A DNA stretch of 13,397 bases from Nanoarchaeota archaeon (GTDB lineage: Archaea; EX4484-52; LFW-46). Shown in pieces: positions 7,118 through 12,457 of this stretch. Position 1 is the first letter of the stretch. Each line of letters starts with the position of its first letter. The notes beneath the pieces were generated by a model that did no database searches, was not told the DNA's origin, and saw only the letters and a list, made by a program, of their open reading frames with translations. The translations under genes were made by a program, and so were the position numbers. The stretch covers positions 1-13,397 of the forward strand of contig JAHILE010000056.1 of NCBI GenBank assembly GCA_018897155.1. Reading direction: 5' to 3'.

Positions 7118-7519
7118 ATGCGCAAAATTCTCCTTGAAAAAATCAAAAAAGCTTTCAGAACAGAGAAAAACGTATTATTTGCTTACGTTTACGGAAGCTT
7201 TGGAAGAGGGGAAAAGGATTACAGCGACATTGATTTAGCAGTATTTCTCAAGAAAATACCGAAAAACAGCGCGCCTTATGAAGCAAAACTCGGACAAAAG
7301 CTTGAAAAAGAAACAGGAAAGCCGGTTGAAGTAAGGATTATGAATTCAATGCCGCTGCTTTTGAAATCGCGCGTATTCAAGGAAGGAAAAACAGTATTTT
7401 CAAGAAATAAGAAGGCGCGCGTCAGTTTTGAAACCGCATTAATGAGCCGTTATCTTGATTTTTCATATATTATGCAAGAATACGACCAAAGGAGGCTTGA
7501 ACGGTATGGCATTGGATAA
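7118..7519 (+). CDS. mntA: MNT-type nucleotidyltransferase antitoxin
   Basis: This is a minimal nucleotidyltransferase of the type that pairs with HEPN toxins. Characterised MntA proteins neutralise HepT by transferring AMP to a tyrosine near its active site. In the 133 residues, GSFGRG (26-31) and SDIDLAV (D37, D39) form the canonical motif. The third acidic position appears to be Glu71 (PVEVRI) rather than the common Asp. The ATG at 7118 is preferred over GTG codons at 7106 and 7109 because the GGTGAT ribosome-binding site would otherwise lie inside the gene. The 3' end overlaps hepT by 14 bases, a strong sign of translational coupling. Confidence 0.88.
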   Translation: MRKILLEKIKKAFRTEKNVLFAYVYGSFGRGEKDYSDIDLAVFLKKIPKNSAPYEAKLGQKLEKETGKPVEVRIMNSMPLLLKSRVFKEGKTVFSRNKKARVSFETALMSRYLDFSYIMQEYDQRRLERYGIG

Positions 7520-7934
7520 ATCGCTTGTAAATCTTAGAATCGATGTAATAGAAAGGAATCTGAAAGAAATAAAAAGCATTCTTGATGAAGGCGAGGAAAA
7601 ATTCCTTAAAACCTATAGAACCACATTGGCCGGAAGGCATGCGCTTCTTGAGTCTATTGAGGCTTGTATTGACATTGGAAATCATATAATCGCAAGCATT
7701 GGACTAAGGAGACCCGAGGATTACAAAGACGTATTTTCTATCTTAGAGGAAAACCGCGTTATTTCAAGAAATCTTTCGGAACGATTGCAAAAGATGGCAA
7801 GTTTCAGGAATCTTTTAGTGCATTATTACACGAAAGTTGATGATAAGGCTGTTTTTTCCATTATGCGCGAGGATATCAAAGACATCACAGAGTTTGTGAG
7901 AACAATACTGAAGTTTATGGCTGAAAAAGCGTAA
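7506..7934 (+). CDS. hepT: HEPN-domain toxin, HepT (DUF86) family
   Basis: HEPN toxins of this family are RNases whose active site is RX4HXY. Here R101, H106 and Y108 in RNLLVHYY fit exactly; Y108 is the position that partner nucleotidyltransferases AMPylate in studied systems. The 142-residue product is mostly helical, as expected, with YRTTLAGRHALLESIEACIDIGNHII matching the usual first helical motif. The ATG at 7506 follows an AAAGGAGG sequence (7488-7495) and gives the family N-terminus (MALDKSLVNLRIDVIERNLKEI). It overlaps mntA and converges on pyrI with nine bases between stops. Such pairs behave as plasmid or island stabilisers or defence modules; the role here is unproven. Confidence 0.9.
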   Translation: MALDKSLVNLRIDVIERNLKEIKSILDEGEEKFLKTYRTTLAGRHALLESIEACIDIGNHIIASIGLRRPEDYKDVFSILEENRVISRNLSERLQKMASFRNLLVHYYTKVDDKAVFSIMREDIKDITEFVRTILKFMAEKA

Positions 7935-7943
7935 TTGTTCTAA

Positions 7944-8381
7944 TTAAACCCTCATCTCCTGCTCACAATAAAGGCACTTTAGGCGCGCAGGCCTTTTTTC
8001 AATAACACTGAATTCGCTTGCCACGTCAGGTTCCCTGTTTGAGACGCAAGCGGGATTATTGCATTTTGCAATCCCTTTCAGGCTTTTCGGAAGGTCTGCT
8101 TTTTCCTTTTTCATCACCTCAAAATCGCGGATAGTGACAATAGTTGCATCAGGGCTCACAAGCGCGACATGGCTGTATTCCGGCGGCGCCAAGTATTTGT
8201 CTTCAATTCTTAAGACATCCTTTTTTCCCATGCGCGTGCTGGATACATTCACCGCAAGTATGACTGTCCTTCCTTCGATTCCTTTTAGCGCGCGCAAGAC
8301 TTCTGCACCTCGTCCGGCAACTATATGGTCAATCACTGTGCCGTTCTTTATTTTTTCAACGCGGAGTGTCTTTTCATTCAT
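7944..8381 (-). CDS. pyrI: Aspartate carbamoyltransferase regulatory chain
   Basis: PyrI is the allosteric subunit of aspartate transcarbamoylase, binding nucleotides and holding catalytic trimers together through a zinc site. The four zinc ligands are C107 and C112 (CNNPAC) and C136 and C139 (CLYC). The N-terminal nucleotide-binding half contains NGTVIDHI (13-20) and a central RIEDKYL strand region. At 145 residues it is the normal size. Its ATG shares one base with the pyrB stop (TAATG), so the two are translated from one message with pyrB first, the common archaeal order. Confidence 0.96.
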   Translation of the reverse strand: MNEKTLRVEKIKNGTVIDHIVAGRGAEVLRALKGIEGRTVILAVNVSSTRMGKKDVLRIEDKYLAPPEYSHVALVSPDATIVTIRDFEVMKKEKADLPKSLKGIAKCNNPACVSNREPDVASEFSVIEKRPARLKCLYCEQEMRV

Positions 8382-9307
8382 TATTTCACCGAACCCAATA
8401 GAAGCGCAATCAGCGCCATTCTTACAGGAAGCCCATATGCAGCCTGTTTGAAATAGACTGCCCGCGGGTCATTATCTACCTCGTACGCAATTTCGTCCAC
8501 GCGCGGCAGGGGGTGCATCAATATCATGTCCTTTTTTCCAAGAGCCATTATTTTATTGTCAATTATGTTGCGGCCCTTTACATCGAAATATTCTTTTTCC
8601 GAGCCGAAGCGCTCTTTCTGTATCCGCGTTGCATAAAGCACATCAAGCTCTGGCACTACTTTTTCAATTTCTTCATGTTCAAAAACATCAATATTCTTTA
8701 CAGCAAGCTGGTTTTGTACATATTCCGGCATTTTCAGCTGACTGGGCGAAATGCAGTAAATCTTGACTTTCGGGAAAAGCGATAGCGCATATGCAAGCGA
8801 GTGTACTGTTCGTCCGTATTTTAAGTCGCCGAAAAGGCCGATTTTAAGCCCTTCTATGGTTCCCTTTTCCTTCAATATCGTGAACATGTCAAGCAATGTC
8901 TGGGTCGGGTGCTGGTGGCCTCCGTCGCCTCCGTTTATCACAGGAGCATCCGATGCGTTGGCAGCAACCCGTGCCGCGCCTTCTGAAGGATGGCGCATGG
9001 CGATTATGTCGGAATAAGAAGCAGCCATGCGTATTGTGTCTGAGAGCACCTCACCCTTTTTGGCTGATGTGACTTGAGAGTCAGCGAATCCTATGACGCT
9101 TCCGCCAAGCCTATACATCGCGCTTTCAAAAGACATGCGCGTCCTTGTGCTGGGCTCAAAAAACAGGTTTGCAAGGATTCTGCCTTTGCAGATGTCAGAA
9201 CTTTGCTTAGCCAAAGGAAGCATCTTTTCTGAAACAGAAAATATCTTGTCTAGGTCCACTTTAGTCAAATCTTCAATAGAAATTATGTCGCGTCCTTCCA
9301 GGTTCAT
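8381..9307 (-). CDS. pyrB: Aspartate carbamoyltransferase catalytic chain
   Basis: PyrB joins carbamoyl phosphate to aspartate, the committed step of pyrimidine synthesis, in the cytoplasm. With the start at the ATG ending at 9307 the product is 308 residues, the usual length. Active-site motifs are STRTR (53-57), the SAKKGE loop (81-86), HPSEG (106-110), HPTQT (133-137) and HPLPR (265-269). An in-frame TTG three codons upstream is a less likely start. A TATA-like TTAAATAG (9335-9342, minus strand) is centred about 32 bases upstream, giving a leader of a few bases. The promoter lies only about 25 bases from the MITE. Confidence 0.97.
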   Translation of the reverse strand: MNLEGRDIISIEDLTKVDLDKIFSVSEKMLPLAKQSSDICKGRILANLFFEPSTRTRMSFESAMYRLGGSVIGFADSQVTSAKKGEVLSDTIRMAASYSDIIAMRHPSEGAARVAANASDAPVINGGDGGHQHPTQTLLDMFTILKEKGTIEGLKIGLFGDLKYGRTVHSLAYALSLFPKVKIYCISPSQLKMPEYVQNQLAVKNIDVFEHEEIEKVVPELDVLYATRIQKERFGSEKEYFDVKGRNIIDNKIMALGKKDMILMHPLPRVDEIAYEVDNDPRAVYFKQAAYGLPVRMALIALLLGSVK

Positions 9308-9334
9308 ACATATCAAAAATTATTGGACTGAAAT

Positions 9335-9342
9335 CTATTTAA
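9335..9342 (-). promoter_or_regulatory. Candidate TATA box for pyrB-pyrI
   Basis: TTAAATAG preceded by CTTTCGC on the minus strand. Expected initiation near 9312 leaves almost no leader before the pyrB ATG. No attenuator or other leader structure is possible in so short a leader. Confidence 0.5.
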
Positions 9343-9357
9343 GCGAAAGAATCACAA

Positions 9358-9366
9358 CTAAATATC
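9358..9366. repeat. Left copy of 9-bp target-site duplication
   Basis: CTAAATATC sits directly outside the left end of the 144-bp element and is repeated exactly at 9511-9519. Confidence 0.8.
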
Positions 9367-9399
9367 GGTGCTGTTGCACAATTCGCAGAGCACATACAC

Positions 9400-9477
9400 C
9401 TTAGCGTTATCTGCAAAGCTAAAACCGAGTCATTCAAAATTCTTGCGTTCAACGCTAAGATTTGAGCAAGAATTTTG
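9400..9477. other. Interlocked inverted repeats (possible pseudoknot)
   Basis: CTTAGCGTT (9400-9408) is complementary to AACGCTAAG (9451-9459). CAAAATTCTTGC (9435-9446) is complementary to GCAAGAATTTTG (9466-9477). The second arm of the first pair lies in the loop of the second pair, so if both form in one RNA the fold is an H-type pseudoknot with loops of 26, 4 and 6 bases. The short last loop makes simultaneous pairing borderline; an either/or switch is the alternative. Confidence 0.6.
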
Positions 9478-9480
9478 GCA

Positions 9481-9488
9481 TATATAAA
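9481..9488 (+). promoter_or_regulatory. TATA box carried by the MITE
   Basis: TATATAAA near the right end of the element points outward. Initiation near 9510-9511 would give a leader of about 17 bases to the ATG of the Nudix gene at 9528. Confidence 0.45.
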
Positions 9489-9510
9489 TTAAATCTTATG
9501 CAACAGCGCC

Positions 9511-9519
9511 CTAAATATC
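9511..9519. repeat. Right copy of 9-bp target-site duplication
   Basis: CTAAATATC directly outside the right end of the MITE, identical to 9358-9366. Confidence 0.8.
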
Positions 9520-9527
9520 TGATTTCT

Positions 9528-10023
9528 ATGACAAAACCCATAAAATCAGTGCCAAATCTCTCAAAAACGGATTTTTTAAAGGTACTGAAAATGGTTCCTA
9601 CCATAGTTGTTGAAGTGATTGTTAAAGATGAAAACGGCATATTGCTTGGAAAACGCAATACCGAGCCTTTTCGCGGTATGTCATGAAACCTTCGGTTTCA
9701 AGCTTTTCAGCCTCTATCGAGTCTGAAAATGGCACCTTACAGGCGGATTTGTGCATTACAATGAGAAACTGTCTGATGCTGTGAAGCGAGTGGCAAAACG
9801 TGAAGTAGGCGCCGACATAGAAATCGTAAAGATGCTTGGCGTCTACGAATACATAAACGACGACCCGCGCGGGCATATAATCGCGCTTGCGCATATTGTA
9901 AAGATTGCCGGTGGAAAAGCTGCGCCGACACCGGATAACACTGAACTGAAATATTTCAGACGCGCGCCAGATGATATGATTCCCTATCAGAAGAAGATTT
10001 TTAACGATGCGTTAAAAAGCTGA
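9528..10023 (+). pseudogene. Nudix hydrolase, broken by a 49-bp insert
   Basis: Nudix enzymes hydrolyse nucleoside diphosphates linked to another group. Joining 9528-9681 to 9731-10023 gives a clean 148-residue protein: VPTIVVEVIVKDENGILLGKRN, then EPFRGM-W-HLTGGF, then the Nudix box from G57 to about A79 (E63, R71, E76). The box lacks the first Glu of the REUXEE signature (RVAKREVGA), as in GDP-mannose mannosyl hydrolases, whose N-terminal pattern it also shares. In the actual sequence bases 9682-9730 interrupt the conserved Trp codon, bring a TGA two codons later and shift the frame by one. The downstream Met at 9751 would start after the essential Gly-Gly, so no active product is expected unless RNA or ribosome repair occurs. 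The rest of the gene is uncorrupted, so the break looks recent. Confidence 0.85.
9682..9730. repeat. 49-bp double-hairpin insert in the Nudix gene
   Basis: Hairpin one is GAAACC (9685-9690), TTC loop, GGTTTC (9694-9699). Hairpin two is TTTTCAG (9704-9710), 12-base loop, CTGAAAA (9723-9729). Exact removal restores the TGG codon, although a one-base ambiguity at the edges remains because T flanks both sides. AGCTTTTCAGC (9701-9711) is the exact reverse complement of 10061-10071 in the repeats after the gene, and the neighbouring ATTTTCAG and TGAAAC.GAA blocks also match in the same order. Confidence 0.85.
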
Positions 10024-10117
10024 GAACTCACGTAGTGAGTGAACAGATTTTCAGCGACGCGCTGAAAAGCTGAGAGTGAAACGAACAGATTTTCAGCGAT
10101 GCTATGAAAGCATAGCG
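9991..10117. repeat. Three tandem copies of the Nudix 3' end
   Basis: Copy 1 (about 9991-10025) is the coding end, KKIFNDALKS-stop. Copy 2 (10041-10075) would read EQIFSDALKS-stop and copy 3 (10083-10117) EQIFSDAMKA-stop; spacings are 50 and 42 bases. Copies 1 and 2 each form a 9-bp stem with a 3-base loop (9998-10018 and 10048-10068). Two base pairs differ between them and both partners changed in each case. Further hairpins are ACTCAC-GTA-GTGAGT (10026-10040) and GCTATG-AAAG-CATAGC (10101-10116). The array fills the gap to the pus10 stop and may end both convergent transcripts. Confidence 0.8.
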
Positions 10118-11380
10118 TTATTCAATCCCCACAACAGTTAATTCTTTCACGCTTGCGCCTATTCCAAGAATCCCTGAGACCGAAGGCTTAGTCCTTCCTT
10201 CGTCGCTTGTAACCAGTTCTTTGACATAAAGTCCAGCTTCTGTTTCGACTTCAATTTCCAGAGTCTTGGGATTCAGGAGCTTCGCTTTTATTGAAAGCAC
10301 CTTGCGCCTTCGGATGATATCCGCGCGTCTGTGAACCACTCTTTGCGGAGTCCGTTGCGATATTGTTGTTTTCAGTTTGCTCAGTTCCTTCAAATCCTTT
10401 GCAGCAACCGGCTTTTCAAGAGAAACTATAATTTTATATGTTTTATGCGCCTTCTTTTCCTTCACTTGCACAATCTCTGCAATGCTTGCGATTTTTAATG
10501 CAGAAACCTGTACTTTTTTCGCATCAGATGCCTTAAATTTTATCTTTTTCAGGTCGATTTTCCTGATTCTCGGTTCAAGTATTTCGATTACAAACTCTCT
10601 CCAATCAAGGCAAAGTACATCAGCATCTTCTCGTCCGGCTCCGTGAAATCGCGTTCCAGTGCCTTTAGTCAGCTTCAGGAACGGCTCGGCAATTATTTCC
10701 TGGACGCTGGTTTTGGCAAGCCTGCCGGTCCAGTTGCAGTTGTCGCATCCGACTCCACGGCATCGAGGGCAGTACCAAGTGGTTTGCGGAATCTTCGCAA
10801 GCTTCTTGTATTTGCCTCGAAAGCATATTGGATTAAGCGTTACTTCTATAGCATTCTTTTCAAGATTCAGAAGCAAGACAATGTCCGGATTTTTCAAGTC
10901 TACTTCTTTTTTAAGGTCGTAGGATAGTTGTTTTCCAACTGCGCGGCTTATTTCTGTTTTTATTGATTCGCAATAATCTATTCCGCTGGCTTCCCAAAGT
11001 TTTTCTTCATTATCATGAAGCTTCTTTGACAAAGTGACTCCAATATGAAACGTTTCGAATTCAATTCCTTTAAGTTCCTCTATTGCTCTTTTTGTGATTT
11101 CGCCGGTTTTTTCAAATAGGCATCCGCAAATCCAGCATGGCTTCGTTTCTGTAATTTCTGCTTTTTTCGGCGCCTTAAGAATCCTGAATTTGATGGTCTC
11201 GAAGTTTTCATTGAACTGGGTTTCACCCCTTTCCGCAGACATTGCAAGAACGGTGCGTATTGCGCATCCGCGTTCCTTGTTTGTATATCCTGAAAGAAGC
11301 TGGCCGAACTGCCTTCCGAGGCAATTGTCGCACAAGCAGCCGGTTTTAAGCACTTTTTCAGCAATCTCGATAATTCGCAT
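10118..11380 (-). CDS. pus10: tRNA pseudouridine synthase Pus10
   Basis: Archaeal Pus10 makes pseudouridine at positions 54 and 55 of the tRNA T-loop, the job done by TruB in bacteria. The 420 residues start with the Cys-rich N-terminus CLCDNCLGRQFGQL (15-28) and PCWICG (81-86), which bind zinc. A THUMP-like central part follows, then YCPRCRGVGCDNC (203-215), GTRFHGAGREDADV (242-255; the catalytic Asp is in the GRED.D motif), QRTPQRVVHRRAD, and the C-terminal AGLYVKELVTSDEGRTKPSVSGILG. The segment after GREDADV reads LCLDWREFVIEI, a little diverged from the common MLG.GRPFV pattern. An AT-rich TTTTAA near 11404 predicts a nearly leaderless start. The DNA-binding gene lies 41 bases upstream on the same strand. 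Confidence 0.95.
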   Translation of the reverse strand: MRIIEIAEKVLKTGCLCDNCLGRQFGQLLSGYTNKERGCAIRTVLAMSAERGETQFNENFETIKFRILKAPKKAEITETKPCWICGCLFEKTGEITKRAIEELKGIEFETFHIGVTLSKKLHDNEEKLWEASGIDYCESIKTEISRAVGKQLSYDLKKEVDLKNPDIVLLLNLEKNAIEVTLNPICFRGKYKKLAKIPQTTWYCPRCRGVGCDNCNWTGRLAKTSVQEIIAEPFLKLTKGTGTRFHGAGREDADVLCLDWREFVIEILEPRIRKIDLKKIKFKASDAKKVQVSALKIASIAEIVQVKEKKAHKTYKIIVSLEKPVAAKDLKELSKLKTTISQRTPQRVVHRRADIIRRRKVLSIKAKLLNPKTLEIEVETEAGLYVKELVTSDEGRTKPSVSGILGIGASVKELTVVGIE

Positions 11381-11421
11381 GCGCTATTGTTGCAGAAGAA
11401 TCATTAAAAAGATATTGCGAT

Positions 11422-12084
11422 TTATGCCTGTTTTTTCTGCGATTCCATCGTGTATAGGACGCGCACAAGCTCGCCTTCATTTTCGATAACTGTGGGTATA
11501 TTTTCTTCAGATATTTTTTGCCTTAATGTATTGAAATAGCTCAAAAGGTCCTTTTCAGAATAGAATGACAGCATTGTGAATAACATTCGAGTTACAATAT
11601 CTGCGCCGTATTTCTTGCAGAATGGCATCATGTTTGATACAAACACGAAAAGCCGTATATCGTCAAATATTGTGGAGCCAGAACTCTTTATTGTGCTAAG
11701 GTCATTCCTGTAAAGCTTTTTTAAGAGAACTCTGTCGAAAAGGATTGTGTGATTATGTTCTATGAACTTTTGCATTGCGGGCATTTTTTCTATTATGAAG
11801 CTGTTAAGCGACCAGCCGCTTTGGTCTGTGAGTTTGTGTTTCTCAAGCACATACGATGGTATCCAATCGAATTTGGCTGTCGGACCTTTTTTCCCATTTT
11901 GCATATATCCTTGTTCAATCATGTTCTTCAAGAGGGATTTTCCAAGCCCTTTTTCTTTATGATATAGGTAGTTTGTCGTGATTTTCCATTCTTCCTGTAT
12001 TTTGAACAGGGATGTTCCTTCAGGATCTCCTGCGCATTCAAGCCAAATAAGCCAAAAGTTGCTGTATTCAAAAAGCTTTTTCAT
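11422..12084 (-). CDS. Predicted DNA-binding regulator (winged-helix N-terminus)
   Basis: I do not recognise the family. In the 220 residues, the first about 75 (FWLIWLECAGDPEGTSLFKIQEEWKITTNYLYHKEKGLGKSLLKNMIEQGYMQ, then a basic GKKGPTAKFDWIPSYV) have the spacing of a helix-turn-helix plus wing, as in archaeal transcription regulators. The remainder is helical with no transmembrane segment and may be a sensor or dimerisation part. A strong ribosome-binding site, TAAAGGAG (12091-12098), precedes the ATG, unlike most genes here. A GTAC-N4-GTAC dyad lies 63 bases upstream and two more lie further on toward the divergent secreted-protein gene, so it is the obvious candidate to bind them. It could be co-transcribed with pus10. 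Confidence 0.65.
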   Translation of the reverse strand: MKKLFEYSNFWLIWLECAGDPEGTSLFKIQEEWKITTNYLYHKEKGLGKSLLKNMIEQGYMQNGKKGPTAKFDWIPSYVLEKHKLTDQSGWSLNSFIIEKMPAMQKFIEHNHTILFDRVLLKKLYRNDLSTIKSSGSTIFDDIRLFVFVSNMMPFCKKYGADIVTRMLFTMLSFYSEKDLLSYFNTLRQKISEENIPTVIENEGELVRVLYTMESQKKQA

Positions 12085-12146
12085 AACGATCTCCTTTACA
12101 TAAGGTATCTTTATACTATTCTTTTTTTAATGCGTTTAAGCCACGT

Positions 12147-12162
12147 AGGTACTAAAGTACTA
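12147..12162. promoter_or_regulatory. GTAC-N4-GTAC dyad, site 1
   Basis: AGGTAC-TAAA-GTACTA. It is the site nearest the predicted regulator gene, in the zone where that gene's promoter should be, so it could mediate autoregulation. Confidence 0.65.
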
Positions 12163-12176
12163 CAAGGCTGCTGACG

Positions 12177-12197
12177 CTGATTTTAAATCAAAATCAG
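12177..12197. promoter_or_regulatory. Inverted repeat between dyad sites 1 and 2
   Basis: CTGATTTT (12177-12184) and AAAATCAG (12190-12197) are perfect complements separated by five bases. It may be a further protein site or part of the minus-strand promoter region; AT-rich bases here make chance pairing possible. Confidence 0.35.
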
Positions 12198-12213
12198 ATG
12201 GCATGGTTATATT

Positions 12214-12229
12214 TAGTACGAATGTACTA
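12214..12229. promoter_or_regulatory. GTAC-N4-GTAC dyad, site 2
   Basis: TAGTAC-GAAT-GTACTA, a perfect 6+6 dyad and the best copy of the three. Its centre is 67 bases from site 1 and 124 from site 3. Confidence 0.7.
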
Positions 12230-12337
12230 TATATCCTTTCATTTTGCAAAATTTTTGAAATTTAGGGGGTATTTCTGGGCACGGGCAAAAAAGTTTTGGC
12301 CAAAAAACATTTATGAAAATAAGTGGTATGTTTATAA

Positions 12338-12353
12338 TAGTACATCAGTACCT
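12338..12353. promoter_or_regulatory. GTAC-N4-GTAC dyad, site 3
   Basis: TAGTAC-ATCA-GTACCT. It ends about six bases before a TATA-like TTTATATG on the plus strand, next to where transcription factor B contacts DNA, so a bound factor could either recruit or block it. Confidence 0.65.
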
Positions 12354-12359
12354 TAAAGC

Positions 12360-12383
12360 TTTATATGCTCTGATAAGCATATA
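12360..12383 (+). promoter_or_regulatory. Candidate TATA box with overlapping inverted repeat
   Basis: TTTATATG (12360-12367) is a good TATA candidate for the secreted-protein gene and would give a leader of about 70 bases. TATATGCT (12362-12369) and AGCATATA (12376-12383) form an 8-bp inverted repeat over it. A second AT-rich stretch (about 12391-12409) is an alternative TATA with a shorter leader. AAGGGGAT (12445-12452) lies five bases before the ATG and may be a ribosome-binding site. The rest of the 12085-12457 gap holds no credible gene. Confidence 0.4.
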
Positions 12384-12457
12384 TTCTTTACTTATTAATA
12401 ATATTTTTATCTAAGAAGAGAGTAAGGGATTTAATAGGAGATTTAAGGGGATAAAAC

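Larger units (their letters stand above)
9367..9510. mobile_element. 144-bp MITE with terminal inverted repeats
   Basis: The left end GGTGCTGTTGCACAA (9367-9381) and the reverse complement of the right end, GGCGCTGTTGCATAA (9496-9510), match at 13 of 15 positions. An exact 9-bp direct repeat flanks the element. It contains no transposase-sized reading frame, so it is a non-autonomous element. The ends resemble the CTGTTGCA-type ends of IS6-family elements and the GGT-starting ends of IS1-family elements; the 9-bp duplication fits IS1 better than the 8 bp usual for IS6. The parent family cannot be fixed from this window. Inside are two interlocked inverted repeats and an outward TATA box. Confidence 0.82.

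Noticed and set aside
9225-9241. TTTTCTG-AAA-CAGAAAA hairpin inside pyrB
   Set aside because: It encodes native pyrB sequence (FSVSEK) with no extra residues, so it is probably a chance AT-rich palindrome.
9678-9732. Ribosome bypassing or an archaeal bulge-helix-bulge intron rescuing the Nudix gene
   Set aside because: No matching take-off and landing codons occur in the correct frames (the repeated ATG lands out of frame), and no bulge-helix-bulge pairing across the junctions is visible.
10021-10117. CRISPR array
   Set aside because: The three units are unequal, the last two are gene-end copies, and there are no spacers of constant length.
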